From Acetobacteraceae bacterium (lineage in GTDB: Bacteria; Pseudomonadota; Alphaproteobacteria; Acetobacterales; Acetobacteraceae), in contig JALHQB010000020.1 in assembly GCA_022842185.1 (NCBI GenBank), forward strand, positions 1-60,862: a DNA stretch of 60,862 nucleotides, in the 5' to 3' direction. The position numbers and the translations under genes are program-made. Positions 24,077-34,031 of this stretch are shown here, piece by piece (within the stretch, counting starts at the first letter, position 1; every line of letters begins with the position of its first letter). The notes below the pieces were generated by a model. That model ran no database searches. It was not told the DNA's origin and saw only the letters and a program-made list of their open reading frames with translations.

Positions 24077-27000
24077 GCGGTTCGGGCGTGATTCCGGCGA
24101 TCCCGCTGCGCGTCGACGGTGCGGATGCGTTCCAGCGTGTCATGGACGATGCGGGCAAGGCCGCGGAACGCTTCGCGCAGCGCGCGGCGACATCGGGGCA
24201 GCAGCTCGGGACGCTGTCCACGGTGGCCGATGATGTCGGCACGAAGCTCGGCACGCTGTCCACGCGGGCCCAGGCGACGTCGGTCGTGCTGGATCGGATG
24301 GGAGCGACGCAGGCGGCGGGCGCGCTGGCGACGTTCAGCACGGTGCTCGACAGCGTCGGGCTGGCTGCGTCGCGGGTCGGTGCGAGTGCGGCGGCGGCGG
24401 AGACCGGCGTTTCGGCGTTCTTCGCCCGCATGGCGGCCGGCGCGACGGTGATCGGCGCCGTGGTCCTGGGCTTGCAGGCCGCCGGCCTGGGCATCCGCGC
24501 GGCGGGTGATGCGGCGGTGTCCGCCAAGGCCGCCAGCGAGGCCTATCAGGCCGGGCTCCAGGCGCTTTCGACCGTGCTGGGCACGACCGAACAGCGCGCG
24601 CTGGCAACCGCGCAGGCGCTGTTCCTGGTCGGCCGCAACGCGGCGCTGGCGCGCGCCGAAAGCAATGTCGGCGTGCTGATGGATCGCCGGTCGGAAGCGA
24701 TGCGCCAGGCCGAACTGACGTCGGGGCAGCTCGCTACGGCCGAACAGGGGCTGGCGACGGCGCAGGGGCGGCTTGGCAGCGTCTCCGGACTGTTCGGATC
24801 GCGCGGTTCCTTCACGGCGGATGTCGAGCGGCGGGAGCGCGAGGTCGCGGCGCTACGCCAGCGCCTGGCGAGCCAGCAGGCGGAATATCAGCGGCTCGGC
24901 GGGGAGATCGATGAACTCGGCCGCGGCATCGCGCAGGGTCAGCAGATCATCTACGCGACGCCGGCCGGACCTGAACTGCCGGCCACGGGCGGGCGGGGCA
25001 GCGGCGGCGGTGCGCGGGCATCGACGCGGGAAGCCCTCGGCCCGCTCGATGGCACGGATGGTAGCCTGGCTCGCCTCGAGGCCGGCCGCATGCGCGCCCT
25101 TGAACAGGAAGACCAGCAGCGGGCGCGTGCGGCGGAACGGGAGGCGCGCGACTTTGAGCGCCGCGAAGACCAGAACCGCCGCGTCACCGATCGCATCGTG
25201 GACTACGGCGCCGGCGCCTTCGCCGATCTGTTCGAAAAGAACGGTCGCGGCTGGGACGGTCTCATGCAGACCTTCGAGCAAACGGCGCGCCAGACCTTCG
25301 CCCGCATCGCCGCCGAGGCGGTCATCCGCCCCATCGTCGCGCCCATCGTGCAGGAGCTCGGTCTGGGTGCGCTGGGCACGGGCAATGGTGGCTTCGCGGG
25401 CATCTTCGGCGGGGGAGTCTCCGGCGTCGGGTCACTGCCGTCTGGCACGGGCGCGGCGGGTGGCGTCTCCGGTGGTGGGGGCATCGGCAGCCTGCTGAAT
25501 CTCGGCGGTGGTGGCGGCCGGTCCAGCATCGGCGGCATCCTCGGCAACCCGATCTATCAATCGGGCGCCGGGTGGTTCCAGCCGGCCGGTTCCATGGGGC
25601 AGGCATTCAACCCCGATACGGGGATGATGATGGACGTGTTCGGGCCGGCGGCCCCGAACACGGGGCTTTTCGATGGATTCGCTGGAAGCAGCATCGGCTC
25701 GCACTCCCTCGGTTCGACCCTGGGCGGCATCGGCACCGGCTTCGCGGCGGGCAGCACCATCGGCGGCTTCGTCGCGGGCAAGAGCAAGGCGCGCCAGCAG
25801 AATTCGCAGATCGGCGCCGGCGTGGGCGCGGCTGTTGGCGCCATCTGGGGGCCGGTCGGATCGATGGCGGGCGGGGCGCTCGGCGGCGCCATCGGCGGCA
25901 TGATCGGGCCGTCCAAGTCGTTCTCCGGCGGTGATGTCCGCGTGGGCGTCGGCGCGGATGGCCGCCTTCAGGTTGTCGGGTCCGGCGGCAAGAACTGGGA
26001 TTCCGGCGCGGCGGTCAGCTCCACCACGCAGATGCTCGACCAGTTCAACGCCTTGCTGGCGCAAACCGGCGTCAGCGTCGCCGGCGGCATGGGCGTGCTC
26101 GGCACCCAGGGCTTCGGTGGATCCAAGAACGTCTTTGGCCCGACTGAGCTGTGGAACGCGACGCGCAGCAACCTCACCACCAGCAACACAAGCCTTGCCG
26201 GCGCGCTCGCGCAGCCGTGGATGCAGTCCTTCGAAGACCTGTCGGTCATCGCCCCCTTCGCCGGGCAGAACGACAACCTGACGCGCGCGCTGGCTTCGGG
26301 TGGCATCCGCAGCCGGGACGATTTCAACAACGCCAGCACCTTCATCACCAGCGTCTATGAACCGCTGTCCAAGGTGACGGACGCCAGCAAGGCTTTCGCC
26401 GAAGCCCTGGCCGCGCAGAACAAGGTCTATAACGATGCGATCGCCCGCGCGCGGGACCTGGGCCTGGCCGAAACCGGCCTGATCGCAGCGCGGGACAAAT
26501 CCCGGGCCGAAGTGCTGGAAACGCGCAACAGATCCGTGCATGGCGCCATGGTCTCGCTTGAAATCGACGAACTGCGCGCGAGCGGCACGCCCGCCGACCT
26601 GCGCCGGGCCGCCGGGCTGGAACACTCCTTGGCATCCAGCCAACGCCTGCGGCAGATGCAGGAATTCCTGACCGGCAACGGATATGGCGAGGGAACGGGC
26701 CTCTTCGCGTCCGCCACCAGCCGGCTCACTGCGCTTTTCGCCACGGAACGGAAGACGCTGGCGCAACAGCTGGCCGAAAGCGCCAGCGGGTCCGGTGCCA
26801 GCTTCATGGAGGAACTGACGATCGGCGGCCTCGGCGGTTTGTCATCCGCCGGGCGATATGCCGCCGCCACCAAGGCGTACGGCGCGGCGCGGGAATCCGG
26901 AAACCTGGACCGCATCACCGCCGCTGGCCGCAACCTGGCGACGGTGGGCCGGGATTACCTGGGCACATCCGAACGCTTCGGCGGGCTGGTCAGCGACATA

Positions 27001-27198
27001 TCCCGCGATGTGCGCCGCGCCGGCGGGGACCCGGTGGGGCTTGGCGTGTTCCTCGAAGGCCAGGCGGCGGGGAACATGACGCTGGAACGCATCTACTCCC
27101 TGAACAACAGCCAGTTGTCGGAACTGACGAAGATGCGCAGCGAGATCGCGCGCCTGAACGGCTTCATCTCCACCCTTATGCAAAGGCAGTCCGCCTGA
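24073..27198 (+). CDS. Tail tape measure protein
   Basis: A 1041-residue protein, the longest in the prophage. Two hydrophobic Gly/Ala-rich segments (about residues 115-145 and 540-610), long coiled helices (residues about 200-380) and Gly-rich linkers (around 420-480) are typical of tape measure proteins. At about 1.5 angstrom per residue it would set a tail of roughly 150 nm, an estimate from the usual rule. The next gene begins inside its stop (TGATG). Confidence 0.9.
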   Translation: MSGSGVIPAIPLRVDGADAFQRVMDDAGKAAERFAQRAATSGQQLGTLSTVADDVGTKLGTLSTRAQATSVVLDRMGATQAAGALATFSTVLDSVGLAASRVGASAAAAETGVSAFFARMAAGATVIGAVVLGLQAAGLGIRAAGDAAVSAKAASEAYQAGLQALSTVLGTTEQRALATAQALFLVGRNAALARAESNVGVLMDRRSEAMRQAELTSGQLATAEQGLATAQGRLGSVSGLFGSRGSFTADVERREREVAALRQRLASQQAEYQRLGGEIDELGRGIAQGQQIIYATPAGPELPATGGRGSGGGARASTREALGPLDGTDGSLARLEAGRMRALEQEDQQRARAAEREARDFERREDQNRRVTDRIVDYGAGAFADLFEKNGRGWDGLMQTFEQTARQTFARIAAEAVIRPIVAPIVQELGLGALGTGNGGFAGIFGGGVSGVGSLPSGTGAAGGVSGGGGIGSLLNLGGGGGRSSIGGILGNPIYQSGAGWFQPAGSMGQAFNPDTGMMMDVFGPAAPNTGLFDGFAGSSIGSHSLGSTLGGIGTGFAAGSTIGGFVAGKSKARQQNSQIGAGVGAAVGAIWGPVGSMAGGALGGAIGGMIGPSKSFSGGDVRVGVGADGRLQVVGSGGKNWDSGAAVSSTTQMLDQFNALLAQTGVSVAGGMGVLGTQGFGGSKNVFGPTELWNATRSNLTTSNTSLAGALAQPWMQSFEDLSVIAPFAGQNDNLTRALASGGIRSRDDFNNASTFITSVYEPLSKVTDASKAFAEALAAQNKVYNDAIARARDLGLAETGLIAARDKSRAEVLETRNRSVHGAMVSLEIDELRASGTPADLRRAAGLEHSLASSQRLRQMQEFLTGNGYGEGTGLFASATSRLTALFATERKTLAQQLAESASGSGASFMEELTIGGLGGLSSAGRYAAATKAYGAARESGNLDRITAAGRNLATVGRDYLGTSERFGGLVSDISRDVRRAGGDPVGLGVFLEGQAAGNMTLERIYSLNNSQLSELTKMRSEIARLNGFISTLMQRQSA

Positions 27199-28322
27199 TG
27201 CCCATTCCCGCCATCCGCGCCAAGCAGACCACCAGCACGACGGGCACCGGCACCATCACGCTGAACGCCGCGCCGGGCGACATGCGCAGCTTCACCGCCG
27301 CCTTTGGCGGTTCCTCGGTGAAGGTGCGCTACATCCTGTCCCGCGCCGGCATCTATGAAGAAGGCTACGGCATCTTCAACGGCAGCACGACGCTGACGCG
27401 CGACACGGTCATCGCGTCATCCAACGCCGGCGCGCTGGTGTCGCTGGCCGCGGGCGACACCGATGTGTTCTTCGATTTCCTTCCCGGCGACCGGTACCAC
27501 CACAACGTCACCGGGTCGGTCACGCTCGCGTTGGCGGATATCGGCAACTTCGTGCGCTGCACGCCATCGGCCGACATGACGCTGACCCTGCCGCCGATCG
27601 CCTCGGTGCCGCCCGGCATGGGCTTCCTGGTCAAGAACGACGGTACGAACAACGCCATCATCAGTATCGACCCGAATGGCTCGGAACTGCTGGAAGGCTC
27701 CACGATTCCCTTCCCGTTTTTCATTGGGGAATCGGTGGAACTCTTCTCTATCGGCCCGTCCTGGCGCTTCGCCATGAGACCGACCGGTTGGCGTTTCGTT
27801 GGCCGCACAAGCGCCGTTGCTGCGGCCAGCGTGGATTTCGTGCTGCCGCAGTGGGGCGGTGGCGCAGCCCGCGCGCAGCACCGCGTCGATTTCCGGCAGG
27901 TCCGTGGCTCCGTGGACGGGGCCGCCCTGTGGTTGCGAACGGATGATTCCGGTGGCGCTTCCTTCGACGCCGGTGCGTCGGACTATGTCACAAGTTCCGT
28001 CGTGGTCTCCGGCGCCACCGCGGTCAGCGGGTTTGAGACTGTGGCCGCTCAGCTGGGCCTATCGACCGATCTGGACACATCCAACGGCGGCAACACCATA
28101 ACCGGATCCGTCGCCATCAATCCTGGCGCGGCCGGCGCACGCTATCCGACAATCTACGGCCAGTCTGTTGCGCGCGGGAACGGCCTGACCTTTGCCGGCT
28201 GGCAGACCATGACCTTCGGCGGCTGCCGCGCCAACACCAGCGACATCAATGCGATCCGATTCCTGATGGCATCTGGCAACATCAATCTCGGCGACTTCGA
28301 CCAGTTCGCTTGCTTCGACTGA
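27198..28322 (+). CDS. Hypothetical tail/fibre protein
   Basis: A 374-residue protein with beta-rich composition and Thr/Ser/Asn-rich repeats. The N-terminal 110 residues (RAKQTTSTTGTGTITLNAAP... FNGSTTLTRDTVIASSNAG) resemble the cell-wall/fibre baseplate-attachment type found in alphaproteobacterial prophages. The C-terminal part has no recognised family. It is coupled to the tape measure gene. Confidence 0.65.
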   Translation: MPIPAIRAKQTTSTTGTGTITLNAAPGDMRSFTAAFGGSSVKVRYILSRAGIYEEGYGIFNGSTTLTRDTVIASSNAGALVSLAAGDTDVFFDFLPGDRYHHNVTGSVTLALADIGNFVRCTPSADMTLTLPPIASVPPGMGFLVKNDGTNNAIISIDPNGSELLEGSTIPFPFFIGESVELFSIGPSWRFAMRPTGWRFVGRTSAVAAASVDFVLPQWGGGAARAQHRVDFRQVRGSVDGAALWLRTDDSGGASFDAGASDYVTSSVVVSGATAVSGFETVAAQLGLSTDLDTSNGGNTITGSVAINPGAAGARYPTIYGQSVARGNGLTFAGWQTMTFGGCRANTSDINAIRFLMASGNINLGDFDQFACFD

Positions 28323-28332
28323 GGAATCAGCC

Positions 28333-28677
28333 ATGTCCGACCCCATCGACCCGCCCGACACCGACGCGCCGCACCGGATGGTCAACGGCCGCCGCGTGCT
28401 GCTGACCGAAGCCGAGATCGCCACCCGCGCCGCCGAGGAAGCCGCCCATGCCGAACGCCCCGCCCCGCCGCGCCTGATCGCCAAGACGACGATCTATCGC
28501 CGTGCGACGGATGACGAGCTCGCGATGCTCGAAGGCTTCATCGGGACGCAGGCCACGCCGCGCCAGCGGCTGATGTGGCAGGATGCGGAAGGTGGCCTCG
28601 TCTATGTGCAGGACGTGCTGCCGCTGGCCGATGCGCTGTTCGGCGCCGATCGGGCGGTCGAGCTGCTGGCTGCCTGA
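28333..28677 (+). CDS. Hypothetical tail-region protein
   Basis: A 114-residue, charged, mostly helical protein (MSDPIDPPDTDAPHRMVNGR...). Its second half contains a compact DDELAMLEGFIGTQATPRQRLMW segment. It overlaps the next small gene by one base (TGATG). No family is recognised; it could be a fibre assembly chaperone judging only from size and place. Confidence 0.55.
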   Translation: MSDPIDPPDTDAPHRMVNGRRVLLTEAEIATRAAEEAAHAERPAPPRLIAKTTIYRRATDDELAMLEGFIGTQATPRQRLMWQDAEGGLVYVQDVLPLADALFGADRAVELLAA

Positions 28678-28832
28678 TGCACCTGGCCCCCGCCGGCACG
28701 CCCCCGGCCCATGTGCTGCCGGCTGCGTTCAGCGAGGCGGTGGATCTGGTCCGCCCTGTCTTCGCGCCGGGACCCCAGCCGCGGGCGGTGGTGATCCTGC
28801 TGGAAATCGAAGCGCAGGGCGTGGAGAGCTGA
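28677..28832 (+). CDS. Small protein with a peptide shared with the next gene
   Basis: A 51-residue protein. Its first 18 residues (MHLAPAGTPPAHVLPAAF) match the start of the protein at 28836 (MHVEPAGTSPAHVVPAAY) at most positions. The DNA upstream of the two starts differs. It looks like a partial gene duplication whose remainder diverged or was lost; whether it is made is uncertain. Confidence 0.5.
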   Translation: MHLAPAGTPPAHVLPAAFSEAVDLVRPVFAPGPQPRAVVILLEIEAQGVES

Positions 28833-28835
28833 CGC

Positions 28836-30464
28836 ATGCATGTCGAACCGGCGGGCACATCCCCCGCCCATGTCGTGCCGGCGGCCTATGCCGTCGTGCA
28901 GCCGGTGGGGCTGCTGCGCTGGGCGACTGCCGGGTATCTGTCCGCATCGTCCGACAGCCCCGCCGACACGCTGTGGGAGCCGCGCCTGTTGGGCGATGTC
29001 CAGGTCAGCCAATCGGCGGTCGATGCGGTGGGGCTGGGCGGCATCCTGCCGGTCGGCCTGGCCGATATCGACCTGGCCGATGCGGATGGCGCACTGGCGG
29101 ACCTGGACCGCTGGGGCACCGCCGACGGGCGCCGCGCGACCATCACCGTCATCCCCGTGGAGGATCCGCGCGCATCGGATTTCGGCACCCCGCTGGCCGG
29201 GGCGCCGCTCGGGCTGAGGATGGATTTGTTGAGCGGCTTGGCGACGATCGCCCGCACCGACCCCGTCGCCGCCTTCGCCGGCATCACATCCCGCGTCGAT
29301 CGCAACCTGGACCGCACCGGCACCCTGCGCCTGGTGGATGTGGTGGAACGCCTGGCCGTGCCGCTGCAGCCGACGAAATACCTCGGCACCGGCGGCCTCG
29401 AGGGCGGCGACGAACTGAACGACAAGCCCAAGCCGATCGCGCTGGGCCGCGTGTTCAACATCGAACCCGTCGCGCTGGGTGATATCGACCTCGGCGTCGG
29501 CATCGGTGCCCTGCCGACATACCAGTTCCACTGGCGGGAAGCGCAGGCGGTGGATGCCGTGCGCATCCGTGGCGTGGTGCAGACGCTGGTGGGCGGCGCG
29601 CCCGTGGTCGGCCAGGCGCGGGCCTTCGCGTCGCTGGGCCTGTTCCAGCTGGGCGGCACGCCGGATGGGTCCGTGCGCTGCGATGTGCGCGGGGATGCCG
29701 TGGGCGGGTATGTGTCATCCACCGCCGGCGTGATGAAGCGCCTGGTGCAGTCGCTGGGGCCGCAGCTCGGCGCGGCGGATATCGACAGCACCACCTTCGC
29801 CTTCGCGGAAACCGACCTGCCCGGGGAAATCGGCTGGTCGATCGGTCCGGAGGAGATCACCGCATCCCAGGCGGCCGAACGCATCATGTCCGGCTGCGGC
29901 GCGGTGCTGTGCGGCGGGCGCGCCGGCACGCTGCGCCTGGTGGACCCGCTGGCCGAGGATGTGGACCAATTCAGCTTGGCCGCGATGCACATCGTCGATT
30001 GCCGGCCGATGGCGATGCCGGCGGCGTTCAAGCCGCTGCCGCGCGCGGTGGCGGTGGGCTGGCGGCCGAACTGGGCGCCGATCGATGACGTGGCGGGTGC
30101 GGTCTCCGCCGCCGACCGCACGCGGTTCCGCAATGTGCAGTCCGGCCCGGGGCGGCTGGAAAGCCCCGCGGTGACCGCCCGCGTGGCGCAGCAACGGGAC
30201 CTGACCTTTCGTGGCCTGTACTGGGCGCAGATCGATGCGGTGTCCCGTGCGGCGGTGTGGCGGCGCTTCCTGGCGGCGGGCCCGCGCCTCTTCCAGGTGA
30301 CGACGGACCGATACCTGCAGCTGATCGAAACCGGGCACATCGGCCGCATCACCTATCCAGCCTGGGGGCTCGATTCCGGTGTGCGCGTGTCGGTGGTCGG
30401 CTGGGCCGAAAGCATCGCGGCGCGGCGGCTCACCCTGACCGTCATCACTCTGCCGGAGGCATGA
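28836..30464 (+). CDS. Tail-tip protein
   Basis: A 542-residue beta-rich protein. It lies after the tape measure where distal tail/hub proteins are encoded and has the strand-rich build of that group (ATITVIPVEDPRASDFG..., VVERLAVPLQPTKYLG). No catalytic motif is visible. A VFNIEPVALGDIDLGVGIG segment near residue 210 lies in a stretch typical of phage-tail baseplate hubs. The exact family is not recognised. Confidence 0.65.
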   Translation: MHVEPAGTSPAHVVPAAYAVVQPVGLLRWATAGYLSASSDSPADTLWEPRLLGDVQVSQSAVDAVGLGGILPVGLADIDLADADGALADLDRWGTADGRRATITVIPVEDPRASDFGTPLAGAPLGLRMDLLSGLATIARTDPVAAFAGITSRVDRNLDRTGTLRLVDVVERLAVPLQPTKYLGTGGLEGGDELNDKPKPIALGRVFNIEPVALGDIDLGVGIGALPTYQFHWREAQAVDAVRIRGVVQTLVGGAPVVGQARAFASLGLFQLGGTPDGSVRCDVRGDAVGGYVSSTAGVMKRLVQSLGPQLGAADIDSTTFAFAETDLPGEIGWSIGPEEITASQAAERIMSGCGAVLCGGRAGTLRLVDPLAEDVDQFSLAAMHIVDCRPMAMPAAFKPLPRAVAVGWRPNWAPIDDVAGAVSAADRTRFRNVQSGPGRLESPAVTARVAQQRDLTFRGLYWAQIDAVSRAAVWRRFLAAGPRLFQVTTDRYLQLIETGHIGRITYPAWGLDSGVRVSVVGWAESIAARRLTLTVITLPEA

Positions 30465-30467
30465 TCC

Positions 30468-31262
30468 ATGGCGGGCGCGTTCCTGTATGACAACCTTCTG
30501 CTGTCCGCGACATCGGTGGTGGGGCCGGCGGCGATCGCCACGGCGCCGGTGGGCCATCTGCTGGATCCGCAGCCGCGCGTGCGAATGCGGTCCGTGGGGA
30601 CCAGCGGGGCGGTGCTGATTGACCTCGGCGCATCGCGGCCGGTCGATTGCCTGGCCTTCATCAGCACCACGGTGACGGCCGGCGCGACGGTGCGCGTGCG
30701 GCTTTCGACGGTCGATCCCACGGGCGTTGCCGGCAATGCCTGGGACAGCGGCGTGGTGGCCGCCAGCACCGGGGATGAAGCCAATGGCAACGTGGTGGTG
30801 GTTCGTGCCGCGGGGCCTGTGTCAGGCCGGTACGTCCTGGCGGAACTGACCGATGGCGCACTGACGGTGGTGGATATCGGCTGCGTCGCGGTCGGCGCGC
30901 TGTGGCGGCTGACGCGGGCGCAATCGTATGGGTACCAGGAAGGCCGGGTCATCGCCGACACGGTCGACGTCAATCCCTTCACCCAGGCGCGCTTTCCCGC
31001 GCCGGCGCTGTTCAATCCGCGCTTCACCGCATTCCAGGTGCAGGTGATGCCGCGGGCCGATGCCGATACGGGGCGGGAGATGCGGCGCCGGCTGGGTGGT
31101 GTGGGCAATGCGCTGTGGATCCCGGACCTGGCGCTGACGCGCGCTGAAATGAACATCCGGTCCATCTGGGGCGAGGTGTACGCGCCCGGCGCCGATGCCG
31201 TGCATGTCCGGCCGGTGTTCCCGGGCTGGAGCGCCGCCTGGCGGCTGATCGAAAGGGGCTGA
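30468..31262 (+). CDS. Tail-tip protein, possible carbohydrate-binding fold
   Basis: A 264-residue beta-rich protein (MAGAFLYDNLLLSATSVVGP...). A middle stretch of alternating strands (RPVDCLAFISTTVTAGATVRVRLSTV) is reminiscent of discoidin/galactose-binding jelly-roll folds used in phage tail adsorption proteins, but the match is only by pattern. It starts four bases after the previous stop and lies directly before the two receptor-binding candidates. Confidence 0.6.
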   Translation: MAGAFLYDNLLLSATSVVGPAAIATAPVGHLLDPQPRVRMRSVGTSGAVLIDLGASRPVDCLAFISTTVTAGATVRVRLSTVDPTGVAGNAWDSGVVAASTGDEANGNVVVVRAAGPVSGRYVLAELTDGALTVVDIGCVAVGALWRLTRAQSYGYQEGRVIADTVDVNPFTQARFPAPALFNPRFTAFQVQVMPRADADTGREMRRRLGGVGNALWIPDLALTRAEMNIRSIWGEVYAPGADAVHVRPVFPGWSAAWRLIERG

Positions 31263-31266
31263 GTCG

Positions 31267-32481
31267 ATGGGCTTGGTGCGGGCGTATTCCTTCGCGGATC
31301 TGCTGTCGCTGGTGCGTGATTCCAAAGCGTGGTGCGTCGATGGGGCGGGCGCGCTGGTGGAGCATCCAGCGGGTGCGCTGCGCGTGGATCATGACCCGGT
31401 GTCGCTGGCGTGGCGCGGGTGGTTGGTTGAGGGGGAGGGGGGGAATCGCAACACCAATTCCCTCGCCAAGGGCGCCGTGCCGGGCGTGTCTGGTTCCGGT
31501 GGTGCCCTGCCTACGGGGTGGTCGGGCGGCACCGCGAATATGCCGCCAGGCGCCTTGACCGTGATCGGCCCGCAGCGCCGCCGCGGTGTTGACGGGGTTG
31601 CAATCAGGGTCTCGGGCGTGCCCACAGGCACCGCCTCCGTCTCGCTGTTCGCTGAGACGCCTACGATATTCCCCCTGGGAACGGTGGTTGCAAATCGCCT
31701 ATTCACCGAACTCATCGCGGGGTCGCTGACGAATGTGACGGGCTGGCAACTCCGACCTGGGAACCAGAACGAACCTCCAATCGCGCCGCCGGGCGCGTTC
31801 GCCGAGATCAAGCACGTCAGCGCTACGACAACGACTGGCTCCGCTACGGCCCTGAAGTGGAACTACATCGACGCGGTTACGCCGGTCGATTTCACCCTTT
31901 GGATCGGCTGGCCAACAAGGGAGCACGCGGCGTTCGTGTCCAGCCCGGTGTTGCTGACGGACGGGACGCTCGGCCCATCCACCCGCGCCGCCGACGACCT
32001 CTCCCTGACCGACATCGTCCGCTGGTTCAACGCCGCGGCCGGCACCTTCGTCATGGATTTCACGCCCGGCCAGGCCGCCGCCGATACCCTGCGCGGTCTG
32101 CTGGCCCTGGATGACGGCACCGACGGCAACATGCTGGACATCGCCATGCCGGCGGCGAGCAACATCATCCGCCTGTCTGCTGCATCGGGCGGCACGACGG
32201 TGGTCGCGGCGCTGGATGCCGGCTCGGCCGCCGCGCTGGCGCGGCACACCCTGCGCGTGTCCTACGGTCCGGCGGGGTACCTGATGTCCCTGAATGGTGC
32301 TGCGGCCGTGACGGCGGCCGGGCCGCTGCCGGTGGGCATCAATGTCGCGCGGCTGGGCCGGCGGCATGCCGGCGCGTCGGGGCAGTATCTGAACGGCTGG
32401 CTGGGGCCGCGCTTCGCCTACTACGCGGCGCAATACACCGAGGCCACGGCGGCCGACGGCTTCACGATCCGCAATCGCTGA
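31267..32481 (+). CDS. Receptor-binding/spike-like protein, copy 1
   Basis: A 404-residue protein paralogous to the next gene. Both have a similar N-terminal 60 residues (YSFADLLSLVRDSKAW / YSVADVLAIVRATPGW) and a closely similar C-terminal about 165 residues ending ADGFTIRNR. The middle (about residues 65-230) is unrelated. The C-terminal part has the strand pattern of LamG/head-spike-fibre domains that bind surface sugars. It probably forms part of the tail spike or fibre. Confidence 0.7.
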   Translation: MGLVRAYSFADLLSLVRDSKAWCVDGAGALVEHPAGALRVDHDPVSLAWRGWLVEGEGGNRNTNSLAKGAVPGVSGSGGALPTGWSGGTANMPPGALTVIGPQRRRGVDGVAIRVSGVPTGTASVSLFAETPTIFPLGTVVANRLFTELIAGSLTNVTGWQLRPGNQNEPPIAPPGAFAEIKHVSATTTTGSATALKWNYIDAVTPVDFTLWIGWPTREHAAFVSSPVLLTDGTLGPSTRAADDLSLTDIVRWFNAAAGTFVMDFTPGQAAADTLRGLLALDDGTDGNMLDIAMPAASNIIRLSAASGGTTVVAALDAGSAAALARHTLRVSYGPAGYLMSLNGAAAVTAAGPLPVGINVARLGRRHAGASGQYLNGWLGPRFAYYAAQYTEATAADGFTIRNR

Positions 32482-32501
32482 TCGAAGGGGGAGCTGATCC
32501 C

Positions 32502-33704
32502 ATGGCGGTGCTGCAGCCGTATTCCGTCGCTGATGTGCTGGCGATCGTGCGCGCAACACCCGGCTGGTCGTTCAACGCGGCTGGGGTGCTGGTCCAGGCA
32601 CCGGGAAACGCGGCACGGATCGATTCCGACCCGGCTGCGCGTGCGTGGCGAGGGGTGCTGGTTGAAGGGCAAACGACGAACTTCCTGACCCACACAGACA
32701 GTTTCGCTTCGGGTTGGAATGTCACGACCTATGTCCTGCAAGCGCCGTCGGTCACGGGGCCTGACGGGCTGGTTTCGGGCGTCAAGATCGTCCCAACCGC
32801 CGGGGCCTCTAACGGCCAGCTGCGGCGGGCCTATGCCTTCGTGTCGGGGACTGCCTACACCCTGTCGGGCTTCTTCAAGCCGGGCGAGTGCAGCGTTGCG
32901 CGACTGGCGGTCGATGGCGGCGCTTTCTCAACGGGCATCGCCGCGCAGGGCATGTTTGACCTTGTCGCGAAGTCGGCGACGGTCACCGGCGCCAGCGCGA
33001 GCAGCGCCGCGATCGTGGAACAGAACGACGGCTGGTTCCGCTGTTCGATCACCTTCACCGCGACCCTGTCTGCCACCGTCACGCTGCGCCAGATGATTGA
33101 CGCAGTCGGGACCGGCGATGATGTGAAGGGCGCATATGCGTTCGGTGCGCAGATGGAAGCGGGGCCGCTATCCAGCTACATCCCGGCCCTTGGCACTGCG
33201 GCGACCCGCGACGCTGACGACCTGGCGTTGACCGGCATCGGCCGCTGGTTCAACGCCGCCGCCGGCACCTTCGTCATCGATTTCATGCCCGGCCAAACTT
33301 CGTCCGACGCGTCGCGCGGCATATTGGCGCTGGATGACGGCACCGGCGCCAACCACATCACCGTCGCCCTGCGAACGGCGAACAATGCGGCGCGGCTGAT
33401 CGTCAACGCCGGGGGCGTCACGGCGGTCGCAGGGCTCGACACCGTCGTCGCAAGCGCGCTGGCGCGACACACCCTGCGCGTGTCCTACGGGCCCGCGGGC
33501 TACATGATGTCGCTCGATGGGGCCGCCCCTGTTTCGGCTGCGGGCGCTTTGCCGCTGGAAATCAACAGCGTGCGCCTCGGGCGCCGGCATGCCGCGGCGC
33601 CGGACGAATATCTCAATGGGTGGCTTGGCCCTCAGTTCGCCTTTTACCCAACCCAATACACCGACGCTGTGGCCGCAGACGGCTTCACGATCCGCAACCG
33701 CTGA
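32502..33704 (+). CDS. Receptor-binding/spike-like protein, copy 2
   Basis: A 400-residue paralogue of the preceding gene, 20 bases downstream. Its central domain (TNFLTHTDSFASGWNVTTY..., TAYTLSGFFKPGECSVARLAV, DGWFRCSITFTATLSATVTL) matches the phage head spike fibre domain pattern and differs from copy 1. Shared ends with different centres point to domain exchange between host-range determinants. Confidence 0.75.
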   Translation: MAVLQPYSVADVLAIVRATPGWSFNAAGVLVQAPGNAARIDSDPAARAWRGVLVEGQTTNFLTHTDSFASGWNVTTYVLQAPSVTGPDGLVSGVKIVPTAGASNGQLRRAYAFVSGTAYTLSGFFKPGECSVARLAVDGGAFSTGIAAQGMFDLVAKSATVTGASASSAAIVEQNDGWFRCSITFTATLSATVTLRQMIDAVGTGDDVKGAYAFGAQMEAGPLSSYIPALGTAATRDADDLALTGIGRWFNAAAGTFVIDFMPGQTSSDASRGILALDDGTGANHITVALRTANNAARLIVNAGGVTAVAGLDTVVASALARHTLRVSYGPAGYMMSLDGAAPVSAAGALPLEINSVRLGRRHAAAPDEYLNGWLGPQFAFYPTQYTDAVAADGFTIRNR

Positions 33705-33715
33705 GGGCATGCGCC

Positions 33716-33982
33716 ATGGATGACCGGAAGCAGCTCGTCCTCGAGGCTGCGGAACTGCGCGCGATGCTCGACAAGGCGGCTGAGGATGGTGCGCGGCGTG
33801 CGCTCGCCGCCCTTGGCCTGCAGGACGAAGACGCGGCCGATGACGTGCGCGACCTCCGGCACCTCATGGCCGATTACCGCGCGGTGAAGCGCGGCATGTT
33901 CACATCGATGGCGAACGTCTTCGTCATCGGGATCGTCGGCTTGGTGGTCGCCGGGATCCTTTGGCACCTGCGCAAGCCGTAG
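33716..33982 (+). CDS. DUF6127-like small membrane protein
   Basis: An 88-residue protein from ATG 33716. The N-terminal helix (EAAELRAMLDKAAEDGARRALAALGLQDEDAADDV) and C-terminal TM helix (MANVFVIGIVGLVVAGILWHL) fit the DUF6127 pattern found before lysis genes in alphaproteobacterial phages. A holin-associated function is a contextual guess. Confidence 0.6.
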   Translation: MDDRKQLVLEAAELRAMLDKAAEDGARRALAALGLQDEDAADDVRDLRHLMADYRAVKRGMFTSMANVFVIGIVGLVVAGILWHLRKP

Positions 33983-34031
33983 CGCGACCCTGCCGGCGGT
34001 CGCCGGCGAATTCACAACATCGGAGAGACAC

